A stretch of 64,000 nucleotides of DNA from Micromonospora sp. WMMD961. GTDB taxonomy: Bacteria; Actinomycetota; Actinomycetes; Mycobacteriales; Micromonosporaceae. Shown piece by piece: positions 39,855 to 48,767 of the stretch (position 1 is the stretch's first letter; every line of letters begins with the position of its first letter). The stretch covers positions 712,501-776,500 of the forward strand of contig NZ_JARUBJ010000002.1 of the NCBI RefSeq assembly GCF_029626145.1. Direction: 5' to 3'. A model generated the notes under the pieces. That model was not told where the DNA came from and made no database searches. It saw only the letters and a program-made list of their open reading frames with translations. Position numbers and translations under genes: made by a program.

Positions 39855-40472
39855 TCAGGCGTAGATGGTCTTCGCGTAGTCGGGGCCGTAGTGCCGCTCC
39901 AGGTCCTCCAGGCTCTCGGCCGGCTCCTCGACCTCCTTGATGAGTCGGGCTCGGGTTGGCAGCAGGTCGGGCTGCCAGGTCTCCGGCTTCCACAACGCGG
40001 ACCGCAGGAACGCCTTCGCGCAGTGGTAGAAGATCTGCTCGATCTGCACCACCACGGCGAGCACCGGTCGATGCCCCTTGACCACCATGTCGTCGAACCA
40101 CGGCGCGTCGCCGACCAGACGCGCCCGCCCGTTGATCCGCAGCGTGTCGGTCCGCCCGGGGATCATGAAGAGCAGCCCGACGTGCGGGTTGTCGATGATG
40201 TTGTGGTAGCCGTCGGCCCGCTTGTTGCCCGGCCGCTCGGGCAGCGCGATGGTCGTGTCGTCCAGCACCAGCGCGAAGCCCGCCGGGTCGCCCTTGGGGG
40301 AGACGTCGCAGCTGCCGTCCGCGCCGGCCGTGGCCACCAGGCAGAACGGCGAGGCGGCGAGCCATTCGCGGTCCCGCTCGTGCAGGCGGACGCGTTCCTT
40401 GTTGGCGGCCCGCGCGTTCGGCGCACCGAGCAGGTCACGCAGTTCCTCGTGGGAAGTGATCTCCACCGTCAC
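39855..40472 (-). CDS. PPOX-class flavin-dependent oxidoreductase (MSMEG_1061-type)
   Basis: 205 residues from GTG 40472, with GGAGGAGCAAC upstream. The split-barrel flavin fold is evident: FCLVATAGADGSCDVSPKGD, IALPERPGNKRADGYHNIID and VGLLFMIPGRTDTLRINGRA, where the SPKGD and PGNKR segments bind FMN or F420 phosphate. The C-terminus adds a helical tail with WKPETWQPDLLPTRA. The family is related to pyridoxamine-phosphate oxidases, but the substrate and the cofactor (FMN or F420) are not certain. Confidence 0.82.
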   Translation of the reverse strand: MTVEITSHEELRDLLGAPNARAANKERVRLHERDREWLAASPFCLVATAGADGSCDVSPKGDPAGFALVLDDTTIALPERPGNKRADGYHNIIDNPHVGLLFMIPGRTDTLRINGRARLVGDAPWFDDMVVKGHRPVLAVVVQIEQIFYHCAKAFLRSALWKPETWQPDLLPTRARLIKEVEEPAESLEDLERHYGPDYAKTIYA

Positions 40473-40638
40473 GTTGCTCCTCCCTCAGGCGTTGACCCGT
40501 TGGCGGGCACCACCATTCGTCAGCCTATGCCGCCGTGACCAGGGCGAGGTTTGTGCCCGGTTGACGGGGGGTACGGCCTCACCCGACACGCCCGCCGCAC
40601 GCACCGTCCGCAGCACGCCGACCAGTGGAGGCCGGGAG

Positions 40639-41142
40639 ATGGAGAGCCGACTCAAGGTGCTGGGTCACCCAGTCCATCCGATGCTGGTCATGTTCCCGGT
40701 CGCGCTGCTGGTCACCGCGGTGCTGTTCGACCTGGTGGACACCGTCGGCGGTCCCGACTTCCTGGGCGAGGTCGCGTACTGGAACATCACCGTCGGTCTG
40801 ATCGGCGGCCTGCTCGCCGCAGCCGCCGGCTCGTTCGACCTGCTGGCGATCCCGACCGGCACCCGCGCCAAGCGGGTGGGTCTGCTGCACGCGGCCGCCA
40901 ACGTCGCGGTGATCCTGCTCTTCGCGGCGGTCTGGGCGGTCCGGCTCAACGCGGACTCGCGGGCCGCCGGCGGCGCGCTGATCGCCATCGAGTTGGTCGC
41001 CGTGGCGATCCTCGGCATCAGCGCCTGGCTCGGCGGCGAGCTGGTCGACCGGCTCGGGGTGGGCGTCGACCGGGATGCCGGCCTGGACGCGCCCAGCTCG
41101 CTGCGGCCCACCACGGCCACCCGGCGGATCGGAGAGGTGTGA
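40639..41142 (+). CDS. DUF2231 membrane protein
   Basis: 167 residues; ATG 40639 follows GGAGGCCGGGAG. The start RLKVLGHPVHPMLVMFPVAL carries the HPxHPMLVxFPVAL signature of DUF2231, followed by four membrane helices (YWNITVGLIGGLLAAAAGSF; LLHAAANVAVILLFAAVWAV; IAIELVAVAILGISAWLGGE). The two His may bind a metal or heme, but no activity is established. Its stop overlaps the Hsp20 start, forming the operon DUF2231-Hsp20-GT9. Confidence 0.85.
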   Translation: MESRLKVLGHPVHPMLVMFPVALLVTAVLFDLVDTVGGPDFLGEVAYWNITVGLIGGLLAAAAGSFDLLAIPTGTRAKRVGLLHAAANVAVILLFAAVWAVRLNADSRAAGGALIAIELVAVAILGISAWLGGELVDRLGVGVDRDAGLDAPSSLRPTTATRRIGEV

Positions 41143-41690
41143 TGAGCGAGCAGCAGAGCGGCGGTTTCGGCCGGGGGTGGCGGGGCCGCCAGCAGGGCTG
41201 GGACCCGATGGGCGAGTTGCAGTCGCTGCGCGCCGAGCTGAGTCGCCTGGTCGGTGGCCGGGCCGGGTCGTCCGACGTCGACCTGACCGAAACCTCGGAC
41301 GGCTGGGAGGTCGTCGTCCGGCTGCCCGGGGTGGCGCCGGAGGAGGTGGCGGTCGAGCTGGACGACCGGGAGCTGTGCGTGCGGGCCCGTTCCGAGGCGG
41401 AGGTCAACGCCGACCAGGGCATCCCGGGCGGCTTCGAGACCCGTGGCTTCGAGTACCGGATCGACCTGCCGTCGCGGGTCGACCCGGAGGGTATCGACGC
41501 GGTGATGGACCACGGTCTGCTCCGGGTCCGGGTGCCCCGGGCGACCCGGCCCGCGCCGCGCACCATCACCGTCGGTCGCACCGGCCCGCGCTCCGGCGAC
41601 CTCTCCACTGGTACGCCGATGCCGGCCGATCCCGCCGCCGACCGGGAGTTGCACCGCCCGGACACCGTCGGCGACATCGACCGGCAGTAG
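41142..41690 (+). CDS. Hsp20/alpha-crystallin small heat-shock protein
   Basis: 182 residues from ATG 41142, overlapping the previous stop. A Gly/Arg/Gln-rich N-terminal arm is followed by the alpha-crystallin domain: VDLTETSDGWEVVVRLPGVA, EEVAVELDDRELCVRARSEA, FEYRIDLPSRVDPEGIDAVM and DHGLLRVRVPRA (the GLLxVxxP end of the domain). A long polar C-terminal extension follows. It would act as an ATP-independent holdase in the cytosol. Confidence 0.9.
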   Translation: MSEQQSGGFGRGWRGRQQGWDPMGELQSLRAELSRLVGGRAGSSDVDLTETSDGWEVVVRLPGVAPEEVAVELDDRELCVRARSEAEVNADQGIPGGFETRGFEYRIDLPSRVDPEGIDAVMDHGLLRVRVPRATRPAPRTITVGRTGPRSGDLSTGTPMPADPAADRELHRPDTVGDIDRQ

Positions 41691-41698
41691 CGGGCTGC

Positions 41699-42805
41699 GT
41701 GGTCACCCCGTCCGTGCTCGGCCCGACCGTCGAGCGCCTTCCTGATGTGCGGCGGATCGCCGTGCTGCGCGCCAACGCACTCGGCGACTTCGTGTTCGTC
41801 CTGCCGGCGCTGGACGCGTTGCGTGCCGCGTACCCCTCGGCGGAGATCGTGCTGCTCGGCGCGCCGTGGCACGCGAAGCTCTGGCGCGACCGGCCGGGCC
41901 CGGTGGACCGGGTCCTGGTGGTGCCGCCCGCACCCGGCATCCGTACCCCGGACCCGGGGGAACCGGAGTCGTCGATGGACGACTTCCTGGCCGCTGCCTC
42001 CGGTGAGGGTTTCGACCTGGCGGTGCAGATGCACGGTGGCGGCGCCAACTCGAACCCGCTGATGAGTCGCCTGGGTGCCCGGATGACAGTCGGCCTGCGC
42101 GCCGACGACGCGCCGCCGCTGGACCGGTGGCTCCGCTACGTCTACTACCAGCACGAGGTGATCCGCTACCTGGAGTTGGTGGCGTTGGCGGGTGCACCCA
42201 CCACCACCATCACTCCGACGCTGACGGTGACCGACGCCGACCGGGCCGAAGCGGCCCAGGTGCTCGGACCGGCGAACCGACAACGGGTGGCGCTGCACCC
42301 CGGAGCCAGCGACACCCGCCGCCGCTGGCCCGCCGAGCGCTTCGCGGAGGTGGCCCGCGAGCTGCACGGCGACGGCTACGAGGTGCTGGTCACCGGCACG
42401 CCCTCCGAGCAGGACGTGGTGGACCGGGTCGTCGCGGCGGCCGGGGTTCCGGTCCGTCCGCAGGTGGGGACGCTCAGCCTCGGCGGGTTGCTGGGCTGCT
42501 ACGCCGACTGCGCGTTGGTCGTCTCCAACGACACCGGCCCGCTGCACGTGGCCGCCGCGGTGGGCACGTCCACGGTGGGCATCTTCTGGGTCGGCAACCT
42601 GATCAACACGGCGAATCCGTTGCGTGGCCGGCACCGGCCGATCTGTTCCTGGACGGTGCACTGCCCGGTCTGCGGGGTGGACTGCACACCGGGCATCTAC
42701 CCGCACCGCCCCGGCGACGGCGAGTGCCCACACCGGGACTCGTTCGTGGCGGACGTGCCGGTGGTCGAGGTGCTCGAAGCGGCCCGGGAACTGCTCAACC
42801 CGTAG
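41699..42805 (+). CDS. Glycosyltransferase family 9 (heptosyltransferase-like)
   Basis: 368 residues from GTG 41699, 8 bases after the Hsp20 gene; GTG 41714 is an alternative. The GT-B fold opens with VRRIAVLRANALGDFVFVLP, the GDxxxxLPAL signature of ADP-heptose transferases, and the C-terminal half has VALHPGASDTRRRWPAERFA and VSNDTGPLHVAAAVGTSTVG, the donor-binding motif of GT9. A Cys-rich tail (CSWTVHCPVCGVDCTPGIYP) is notable. With HldE encoded next door on the other strand, it probably adds a heptose to a surface glycan or a metabolite. Confidence 0.88.
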   Translation: MVTPSVLGPTVERLPDVRRIAVLRANALGDFVFVLPALDALRAAYPSAEIVLLGAPWHAKLWRDRPGPVDRVLVVPPAPGIRTPDPGEPESSMDDFLAAASGEGFDLAVQMHGGGANSNPLMSRLGARMTVGLRADDAPPLDRWLRYVYYQHEVIRYLELVALAGAPTTTITPTLTVTDADRAEAAQVLGPANRQRVALHPGASDTRRRWPAERFAEVARELHGDGYEVLVTGTPSEQDVVDRVVAAAGVPVRPQVGTLSLGGLLGCYADCALVVSNDTGPLHVAAAVGTSTVGIFWVGNLINTANPLRGRHRPICSWTVHCPVCGVDCTPGIYPHRPGDGECPHRDSFVADVPVVEVLEAARELLNP

Positions 42806-43670
42806 CCGCGCTCTCCTCGGCCAGGACGACCTCCCACGCCTCGACGTCCCGGTCGGTGACCGTGGTCGGCGACTCCAGGTGGTACGCGCCGCTGGGCAGG
42901 ATGCCCGCACCGCCGTAGCGGGCCAGCACCGCGAGCTGCGCGGCCACGTCCTCACCCTGGTGTTTCTCCTGTACTCGACGCCAGAAGTCGAAGCCGCCGA
43001 CGTCGAGGAGCTTGGCCCGGTCGTAGAGCACACACCCACCGATCCAGGAGACCTTGTACGCCCGCCACGCGCCCGGCGGCAGCGCCAACTGCGCGGTGAT
43101 GTGCAGCAGGTTGGCCGCCGAGTGGACCCGGGCGCGGTTCCACTCCGGGGTGTCCGGGCGGATCCGCTCGGGCGTCGGGGCGCCGATCCACTCCTCGTAG
43201 TGCCGGTGCGACTCCGGCCGCACGTCGTCGGCGTAGGAGAGCCCGTGCACACCGTTGCCGACGAACCCGCAGCCCAGCTCGCCGATCGCCGTGACCAGCC
43301 GGTGCAACGCCCCCGGTTCCAACCAGATGTCGTCGTCGAGGTTGAGGACGTACCGGGCGGTCGAGGCGGCGAGCAGGTACGCCCGATGTTCGGCCAACCC
43401 CCGGCGGGGCAGTCGACGGGTCAGCAGCACCGGGTGACCCCGGTGGCGCAGCGCCCGGACCACGGCGGCCGCGGCGGGGTGCGCGTACGCGGGTTCCCCG
43501 TCGGACTGGTCGCTGACCACCACCCCGAAGCCGGGCACCCCGTCCTGGGCGGCGAGTCCGGCCAGGGTGGCCGCCAGTTCGGCGGGCCGGTTCCGGGTCG
43601 GAATCAGCACGTCGAGCAGCCGGTCGGCGCGGAACTCCTCCGGGTCGCCGAGGTCGAGGGGGCGGTTCAC
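42795..43670 (-). CDS. Glycosyltransferase family 2
   Basis: 291 residues. GTG 43670 overlaps the hldE stop (GTGA), so the pair is translationally coupled. The GT-A fold shows LLDVLIPTRNRPAELAATLA, DGEPAYAHPAAAAVVRALRH and the metal-binding NLDDDIWLEPGAL (DxD). GLAEHRAYLLAAS precedes it. A later SWIGGCVLYDRAKLLDVGGF segment and EDVAAQLAVLARYG (acceptor/catalytic acid region) complete the family pattern. The acceptor is unknown. Its 3' end overlaps the convergent GT9 gene by 11 bases. Confidence 0.86.
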   Translation of the reverse strand: MNRPLDLGDPEEFRADRLLDVLIPTRNRPAELAATLAGLAAQDGVPGFGVVVSDQSDGEPAYAHPAAAAVVRALRHRGHPVLLTRRLPRRGLAEHRAYLLAASTARYVLNLDDDIWLEPGALHRLVTAIGELGCGFVGNGVHGLSYADDVRPESHRHYEEWIGAPTPERIRPDTPEWNRARVHSAANLLHITAQLALPPGAWRAYKVSWIGGCVLYDRAKLLDVGGFDFWRRVQEKHQGEDVAAQLAVLARYGGAGILPSGAYHLESPTTVTDRDVEAWEVVLAEESAATG

Positions 43671-45496
43671 GACGCCTGGGTGCGGGTGCTCAGCGACTCA
43701 TCGGGCGTGCGATCCGAGGCGTACGACGACGGGTCCTGGCTGTGTGACCGGATCCGCTCGATGATCGCGGAGGTGGAGCGGTCCGGCACGTACCCGAGGG
43801 TGCGCACCTGGCCGCCCAGGCGGCGCACCAGCGGGGCTTCCGGGACCAGCTCCGGTGGGTAGTCGCCGCCCTTGACGTAGACGTCCGGCCGGACCGCCTC
43901 GATCAGCGCGGCGGGCGAGTCCTCCTCGAAGACCACGACGTGGTCCACACAGGCCAGCGCGGCGAGCAGGGCTCCCCGATCCTCGACCGGGTTGACCGGA
44001 CGGTCGGGGCCCTTCAACCGTCGGACGCTGCCGTCCGAGTTGACCGCCACGATCAGCAGGTCGCCCAGCGCGCGGGCCTGTTCCAGGTAGCGCACGTGCC
44101 CGCGGTGCAACACGTCGAAGCAGCCGTTGGTGAACACCACCGACCGTCCCGCCTCGCGGTACTCGGCGACGATCGCGTCCAACTCGTCGGTGCCGACCAA
44201 GGCGGTACGGTCCGTAATCCCGGTCGGTTGGTCCAGCGCGGTGAGCAGGTCCTCCCGCCGGCACACGCAGGTGCCGGTGTCGGAGACGGTGATGGTGGCC
44301 GCCAACTGGGCGAGCTGGGCGGCGGTGGGCAGCGGCGCGTCGGCGGCCAGGGCCAACGTCATCGCCGCCAGGTACGCGTCGCCGGCACCCACGGCGTGAC
44401 TCGCCGGGACCGGGGTGCTGTGGCTGCGCCGCGGCGCCCCGTCGAGACCGCCGACCACCGCGCCCTCGGTGTCCAGGGTCACCGCGACCACGTCCGCGCC
44501 GGTGTGCGCGCGCAACTCGGCCAGGCGGGACTCGGCCAGTACGGCCCGGTCGACGCCCTCCCCGGCCTGGGTGTTCACGGTGACGCCGGTGCCGGTGACG
44601 CTGAGCCCGTCGCCGGTGAGGGCCACCCGGCCCTCGCCCCGGACCGGCTCACCGACCGGCCCGCGGCGGTCGGTGGTGCCGTCGGTGACGTCGTCGGCGC
44701 GTACCGCGCCCGGTGCCGCGCCCGCGGTCATCTCGGAGGGGCCGTCAGCCGGGTCGTGGTCCGGGTGTTCCAGGTGCAGGTCGCTCCCGCCAGCCGGTCG
44801 GGTCGTACCGTTGGCGCGGGCCAGCAGGCGGGTCGCCTCGGCGAAGCTGGGGGTGACGACGGTCGGCGCGAGCCCTCGCCAGTCGGCCAGGTCGTGGGCG
44901 TCCAGCGCGACCGTGGCGTACCGCTCGCGTTGCTCGACCAGCCACGCGCGGACCGGCGCGGGCAGCGCGCCCAGGCCGTAGTCGCAGACCACCAGGGTCG
45001 GCGCCTCTCCACCGGCGGCGGCGCGCAGCTCCTCGGTGGCGCAGCTCAGCGCGGTGAGCAGCCGGTCGACGCCCTCCGGGTCGAGGGCGTCGTCCGGGTC
45101 TCCGGAGTCCTCGCGCAGCAGGATCTGGTTGCCGGCCAGCATCCGCCGTTTGACCGGGGTGGGCCGTCCCGGCTGGTTGACGGTGCGGTCCCAGACGCCG
45201 GCGCGGTCCAGACAGTCGTGCAGTTCGTCGCCGGCCACGTCGGCGCCGACCGGTGCCACCAGCACCGCTCGGCCGCCGAGGGCGGCGACGTTGACCGCGG
45301 TGTTCGCGGCACCACCGGCTGCGGAGATCCGTCTGCGCAGGGTCAGGACCGGAGCGGGTGCCTCTCGGCAGAGCCGATCGGAGTCGGCGAACCGCCATTC
45401 GTCCAACATGGCGTCACCGACGATCAGGACTGGGCGTCCGAGCCAGCTCTCCACGACGGTGGCGAGCCGGCGCTGTTCCGCTGCTGCTCCTGCCAT
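43667..45496 (-). CDS. hldE: Bifunctional heptose 7-phosphate kinase / heptose 1-phosphate adenylyltransferase
   Basis: 609 residues from ATG 45496; the GGGGAGG site is unusually close to it, so a nearby start is possible. The N-terminal PfkB/ribokinase domain has LIVGDAMLDEWRFADSDRLC, SAAGGAANTAVNVAALGGRA and the catalytic HAVGAGDAYLAAMTLALAAD. The C-terminal nucleotidyltransferase has SVVFTNGCFDVLHRGHVRYL (HxGH at about 464) and VNSDGSVRRLKGP. Together they make ADP-heptose. The kinase half carries an extra acidic, Gly/Asp-rich insertion of about 70-80 residues around DLHLEHPDHDPADGPSEM. GmhA, GmhB and HldD are not in the window. Confidence 0.92.
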   Translation of the reverse strand: MAGAAAEQRRLATVVESWLGRPVLIVGDAMLDEWRFADSDRLCREAPAPVLTLRRRISAAGGAANTAVNVAALGGRAVLVAPVGADVAGDELHDCLDRAGVWDRTVNQPGRPTPVKRRMLAGNQILLREDSGDPDDALDPEGVDRLLTALSCATEELRAAAGGEAPTLVVCDYGLGALPAPVRAWLVEQRERYATVALDAHDLADWRGLAPTVVTPSFAEATRLLARANGTTRPAGGSDLHLEHPDHDPADGPSEMTAGAAPGAVRADDVTDGTTDRRGPVGEPVRGEGRVALTGDGLSVTGTGVTVNTQAGEGVDRAVLAESRLAELRAHTGADVVAVTLDTEGAVVGGLDGAPRRSHSTPVPASHAVGAGDAYLAAMTLALAADAPLPTAAQLAQLAATITVSDTGTCVCRREDLLTALDQPTGITDRTALVGTDELDAIVAEYREAGRSVVFTNGCFDVLHRGHVRYLEQARALGDLLIVAVNSDGSVRRLKGPDRPVNPVEDRGALLAALACVDHVVVFEEDSPAALIEAVRPDVYVKGGDYPPELVPEAPLVRRLGGQVRTLGYVPDRSTSAIIERIRSHSQDPSSYASDRTPDESLSTRTQAS

Positions 45497-45655
45497 GCCT
45501 CCCCGGGTCCCCAGCGCCCTCCTGGCCAAACCTGCGCGCCGCCGGCGCACCCGCTGGTCGTGCGCGTTTCGGTGGTTCGTCACCGGTCGGGTCTGTTTCG
45601 GGCGTTGCGGGCGGGGAAGGGGATTGGGGTACCCCCGGAAAGGAGATGTACCGAC

Positions 45656-46195
45656 ATGACAGCGGCATTGCACGGCAAGCGGATCGCCTTCCTGGCCACC
45701 GACGGCGTCGAGGAGGTCGAGTACGTCCAGCCACGCGAGGCGGTCGAGAACGCCGGCGCGACGGCCGAGCTGGTCTCGTTGAAGCCCGGCACGATTCAGT
45801 CCTTCAACCATCTGGACCAGTCCAAGACGTACGACGTGGACGTGACAGCGGACAAGGCGGACGCCGCCGGCTACGACGCGCTGGTGCTGCCCGGTGGGGT
45901 GGCGAACCCGGACTTCCTGCGGGGCGACCCGGACGCGGTGCGGTTCGTGCAGGCGTTCTTCGACGCGGGCAAGCCCGTCGGGGTGATCTGTCACGGCCCG
46001 TGGACGCTCATCGAGGCGGACGTGGTGCGTGGTCGCCGGATCACGTCCTGGCCCACCCTGCGTACCGACCTGACCAACGCGGGCGCGACCTGGGTGGACG
46101 AGGAGTGCGTCACCGACGGCAACCTCACCAGCAGCCGCAACCCGGACGACCTCCCCGCCTTCTGCCGGAAGATCACCCAAACCTTCGCCGCCTAA
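45656..46195 (+). CDS. DJ-1/PfpI-family protein
   Basis: 179 residues from ATG 45656; AAAGGAG lies 10-16 nt upstream. The flavodoxin-like fold includes KRIAFLATDGVEEVEYVQPR (the conserved Glu), YDALVLPGGVANPDFLRGDP and the nucleophile elbow PVGVICHGPWTLIEADVVRG with the reactive Cys. The sequence is of the PfpI/YhbO stress type, for which protease, chaperone and glyoxalase/deglycase activities have been reported. It is divergent from hldE. Confidence 0.9.
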   Translation: MTAALHGKRIAFLATDGVEEVEYVQPREAVENAGATAELVSLKPGTIQSFNHLDQSKTYDVDVTADKADAAGYDALVLPGGVANPDFLRGDPDAVRFVQAFFDAGKPVGVICHGPWTLIEADVVRGRRITSWPTLRTDLTNAGATWVDEECVTDGNLTSSRNPDDLPAFCRKITQTFAA

Positions 46196-46223
46196 CCCCC
46201 GTCCCCCGCCCCACCCCCTCCCC

Positions 46224-46284
46224 GTTGATCATGAAGTTATTGCCACCCGGCTCGGCGTGTCGGGGCAATAACTTCATGGTCAAC
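46224..46284. repeat. Intergenic palindrome, GATC family, copy 5
   Basis: Arms 46224-46244 (GTTGATCATGAAGTTATTG and CC) and 46264-46284 are complementary in 20 of 21 positions with a 19-nt loop. It follows the PfpI-family gene and precedes the DHA2 exporter gene, where it could act as a terminator. Confidence 0.8.
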
Positions 46285-46362
46285 GCAGGCTGGGGTGGGG
46301 CGGGCGATGGGGGTTTTCGGCGGTTGGGCGCATGTTCTCGGGCTGTCGGGATAGAAGGGCAC

Positions 46363-48039
46363 ATGACCACCGAAGCCTCTGACGTGCCGGTGCTGAACCG
46401 TCAGCAGATCCGACTGCTCATGCTCGGTCTGATGACCGGCATGCTGTTGGCAGCGCTCGACCAGACCATCGTCGGCACGGCCCTGCCGACCATCGTGGGC
46501 GAGTTGGGCGGGATCAACCACTACTCCTGGGTGGTCACCGCGTACCTGCTCGCCTCGACCGCGTCGACGCCGCTCTACGGCAAGATGGCCGACCTGTACG
46601 GGCGCAGACCGGTCTTCCTCTTCTCGATCGGCACGTTCCTGGTCGGGTCGTTGCTGGCCGGGCTGTCCCAGGACATGACCCAGCTGATCATCACCCGGGG
46701 CATCCAGGGCCTCGGCGCCGGTGGTCTGCTGACGCTCGCGTTCACCATCATCTCGGACGTGGTGTCGCCCCGGGAGCGCGGTCGCTACCAGGGGCTGTTC
46801 GGTGCCGTCTTCGGGATCTCGTCGGTGGCCGGGCCGCTGGTCGGTGGTTACTTCGCGGAGACCGACTGGCGGTGGATCTTCTACATCAACGTGCCGCTGG
46901 CGATCCTGGCCATCGTGGTCTGCTACCACGTGATGCGGTTAATCCCGTTCGAACGCCGGGACCACTCGATCGACTGGCTCGGCGCCGGCCTGCTGGTCGC
47001 CGGGGTGAGTTCGCTGCTGCTCGCGCTGAGCTGGGGCGGCAACGAGTACGCCTGGGGCTCCGGCGTGATCATCGGATTGTTCGTCGTCGGTGCGGTGCTG
47101 GGGGTGCTCTTCGTCCTCCAGGAGGCCCGGGTGGCCGAGCCGATCCTCCCGCTGCGGCTCTTCAAGAGCGCCACCTTCGCGCTGGCCAACTCGGCCCTGC
47201 TCATCATCGGTCTGGTGATGTTCGGCTCGATCATCTTCATCCCGCTCTACCTGCAGATCGTCAAGGGCGCCTCGCCGACCCGAAGCGGTCTGCTGATGCT
47301 GCCGATGATGGCCGGGATCATCGTCACCTCGATCCTGACCGGCCGGGCGATGACCCGGATCGGCCGGTACAAGTGGTTCCCGGTGGCCGGTTCGGTGACC
47401 CTCCTGGTCGGCATGTTCCTGTTCACCCGACTGGAGGTGAGCACCTCGCTCTGGGTGGCCTTCGGGTTCATGGTGGTGATCGGCATCGGGTTGGGTCTGT
47501 GTATGCAGTCGCTGATCCTGGCGGTGCAGAACGCGGTCTCCGTACGTGACCTGGGGGCCGGTACGTCCTCGGCGACGTTCTTCCGGTCGCTGGGCGGTTC
47601 GTTCGGGGTGGCGATCCTCGGCACGGTGCTCTCGTCCCGGCTGACCGGCGGGCTCGCAGACCGACTGCCCGCCGCGATCGCTCAGCTCCCGCCGCAGGAG
47701 CAGGCCGCCGTGGCGGCGAGTGGTGGCTCCAACATCTCGATCAACGATCCGGCCACCATCCTGGCCCTGCCGGGGCCGGTGCGCGCGGCCATCCAGGGAG
47801 CCTTCGTCGACGCGTTGGACATGGTCTTCCTGACCGCCGGTCTGATCGCGATCCTGGCGGTGGTGGTCACCCTGACGCTGCCCAACACGCAACTGCGGGG
47901 CGCGGGACCGCAGGGCGCGACCGGCGGCGCCGACCCGCTCGGCGGTAAGGCTCCGGCCGCGGGTGGCAAGCCGCTGACCCGCGAGTCCAAGGAGGAGGCC
48001 GCCGCCGACATGGAGGCCAAGTCCCAGACGATGATCTGA
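46363..48039 (+). CDS. DHA2-type MFS exporter (EmrB/QacA family)
   Basis: 558 residues with fourteen predicted membrane helices. Family motifs are present: LAALDQTIVGTALPTIVGEL (DQTIVxxALP, motif D1), GKMADLYGRRPVFLFSIGTF (motif A) and GAVFGISSVAGPLVGGYFAE (motif C, the antiporter motif). The C-terminal hydrophilic tail is charged and Ala/Gly-rich. It would expel drugs or metabolites by proton antiport. The TetR encoded convergently downstream may control it or the aldo/keto reductase. Confidence 0.92.
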   Translation: MTTEASDVPVLNRQQIRLLMLGLMTGMLLAALDQTIVGTALPTIVGELGGINHYSWVVTAYLLASTASTPLYGKMADLYGRRPVFLFSIGTFLVGSLLAGLSQDMTQLIITRGIQGLGAGGLLTLAFTIISDVVSPRERGRYQGLFGAVFGISSVAGPLVGGYFAETDWRWIFYINVPLAILAIVVCYHVMRLIPFERRDHSIDWLGAGLLVAGVSSLLLALSWGGNEYAWGSGVIIGLFVVGAVLGVLFVLQEARVAEPILPLRLFKSATFALANSALLIIGLVMFGSIIFIPLYLQIVKGASPTRSGLLMLPMMAGIIVTSILTGRAMTRIGRYKWFPVAGSVTLLVGMFLFTRLEVSTSLWVAFGFMVVIGIGLGLCMQSLILAVQNAVSVRDLGAGTSSATFFRSLGGSFGVAILGTVLSSRLTGGLADRLPAAIAQLPPQEQAAVAASGGSNISINDPATILALPGPVRAAIQGAFVDALDMVFLTAGLIAILAVVVTLTLPNTQLRGAGPQGATGGADPLGGKAPAAGGKPLTRESKEEAAADMEAKSQTMI

Positions 48040-48083
48040 GGGTCTCGACCGGCCGCCCCGGACCGCTGCGGGGCCGTCGGCGG

Positions 48084-48716
48084 TCAGGCCGGGCGGCGGT
48101 AGACGCCGTACCACCAGGTCGCGGCCAACTCCCGGGCGGCTGCCGCGTCGGTCTCGGGGTCCGCCGTGGTGGTGCTGACGTGGTCGGCCAGGAAGCGGTC
48201 GCCGCCGACCACGATCAGCCGGCTGGCCGCCGTCACGTCCAGGTCGGCGGGGGTACGCCCGGCCTCCTGCTCGATCCGCAGCGCGTCCACGGTGCGGGCC
48301 ACGAACTGCTCCAACCCGGCTGCCCAGTACTCCCGGACCACCTCGTCGTACGCGGCGACCTCGCTGACCGCGGCCAGCACCGGGGCGTAGGTCCGGTAGA
48401 TCCGGATCACGTCGGCGAAGACCTCGGTCAACCGCGCCAGCGGGTCGCCGGGTCCACCCGGATCCCAGCCGCCGGTGCGCTCGAAGGAACTCTCCCGCAT
48501 GGTGCCGGCGAGGCGCATGAGCAGTTCGCTCTTGTCTTGGAAGTGGGTGTAGAAGGTCGACCGCGCCACACCGGCCTCGGCGGCGATCCGCTGCACCCCG
48601 AGGTCGGTGAAGCGGATCCCCTCCCGCAGGAGACGCTCGGTGGCCGCCAGCACCCGTGCCTCGACGGCGGCCCGACCATCGGGGTTGCGCGGGCGGCGGC
48701 GGGTGATCGAGGGCAT
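48084..48716 (-). CDS. TetR-family transcriptional regulator
   Basis: 210 residues from ATG 48716, supported by TAGGAT 7 nt upstream (leaderless); longer frames lack support. The HTH domain reads VEARVLAATERLLREGIRFT, then IAAEAGVARSTFYTHFQDKS (recognition helix RSTFYTHF). The helical C-terminal domain contains ADVIRIYRTYAPVLAAVSEV. It is convergent with the exporter and divergent from the aldo/keto reductase, and a perfect palindrome lies between the divergent starts. Confidence 0.88.
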   Translation of the reverse strand: MPSITRRRPRNPDGRAAVEARVLAATERLLREGIRFTDLGVQRIAAEAGVARSTFYTHFQDKSELLMRLAGTMRESSFERTGGWDPGGPGDPLARLTEVFADVIRIYRTYAPVLAAVSEVAAYDEVVREYWAAGLEQFVARTVDALRIEQEAGRTPADLDVTAASRLIVVGGDRFLADHVSTTTADPETDAAAARELAATWWYGVYRRPA

Positions 48717-48767
48717 AGCCGGAATCCTAGGTGGCCGGGCGTCGGGCAGGCGACGTACGCTCATTGC

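Noticed and set aside
41018..43252. Minus-strand frame of about 740 codons across Hsp20, GT9 and GT2
   Set aside because: Covers three well-supported genes in another frame and shows no domain of its own.
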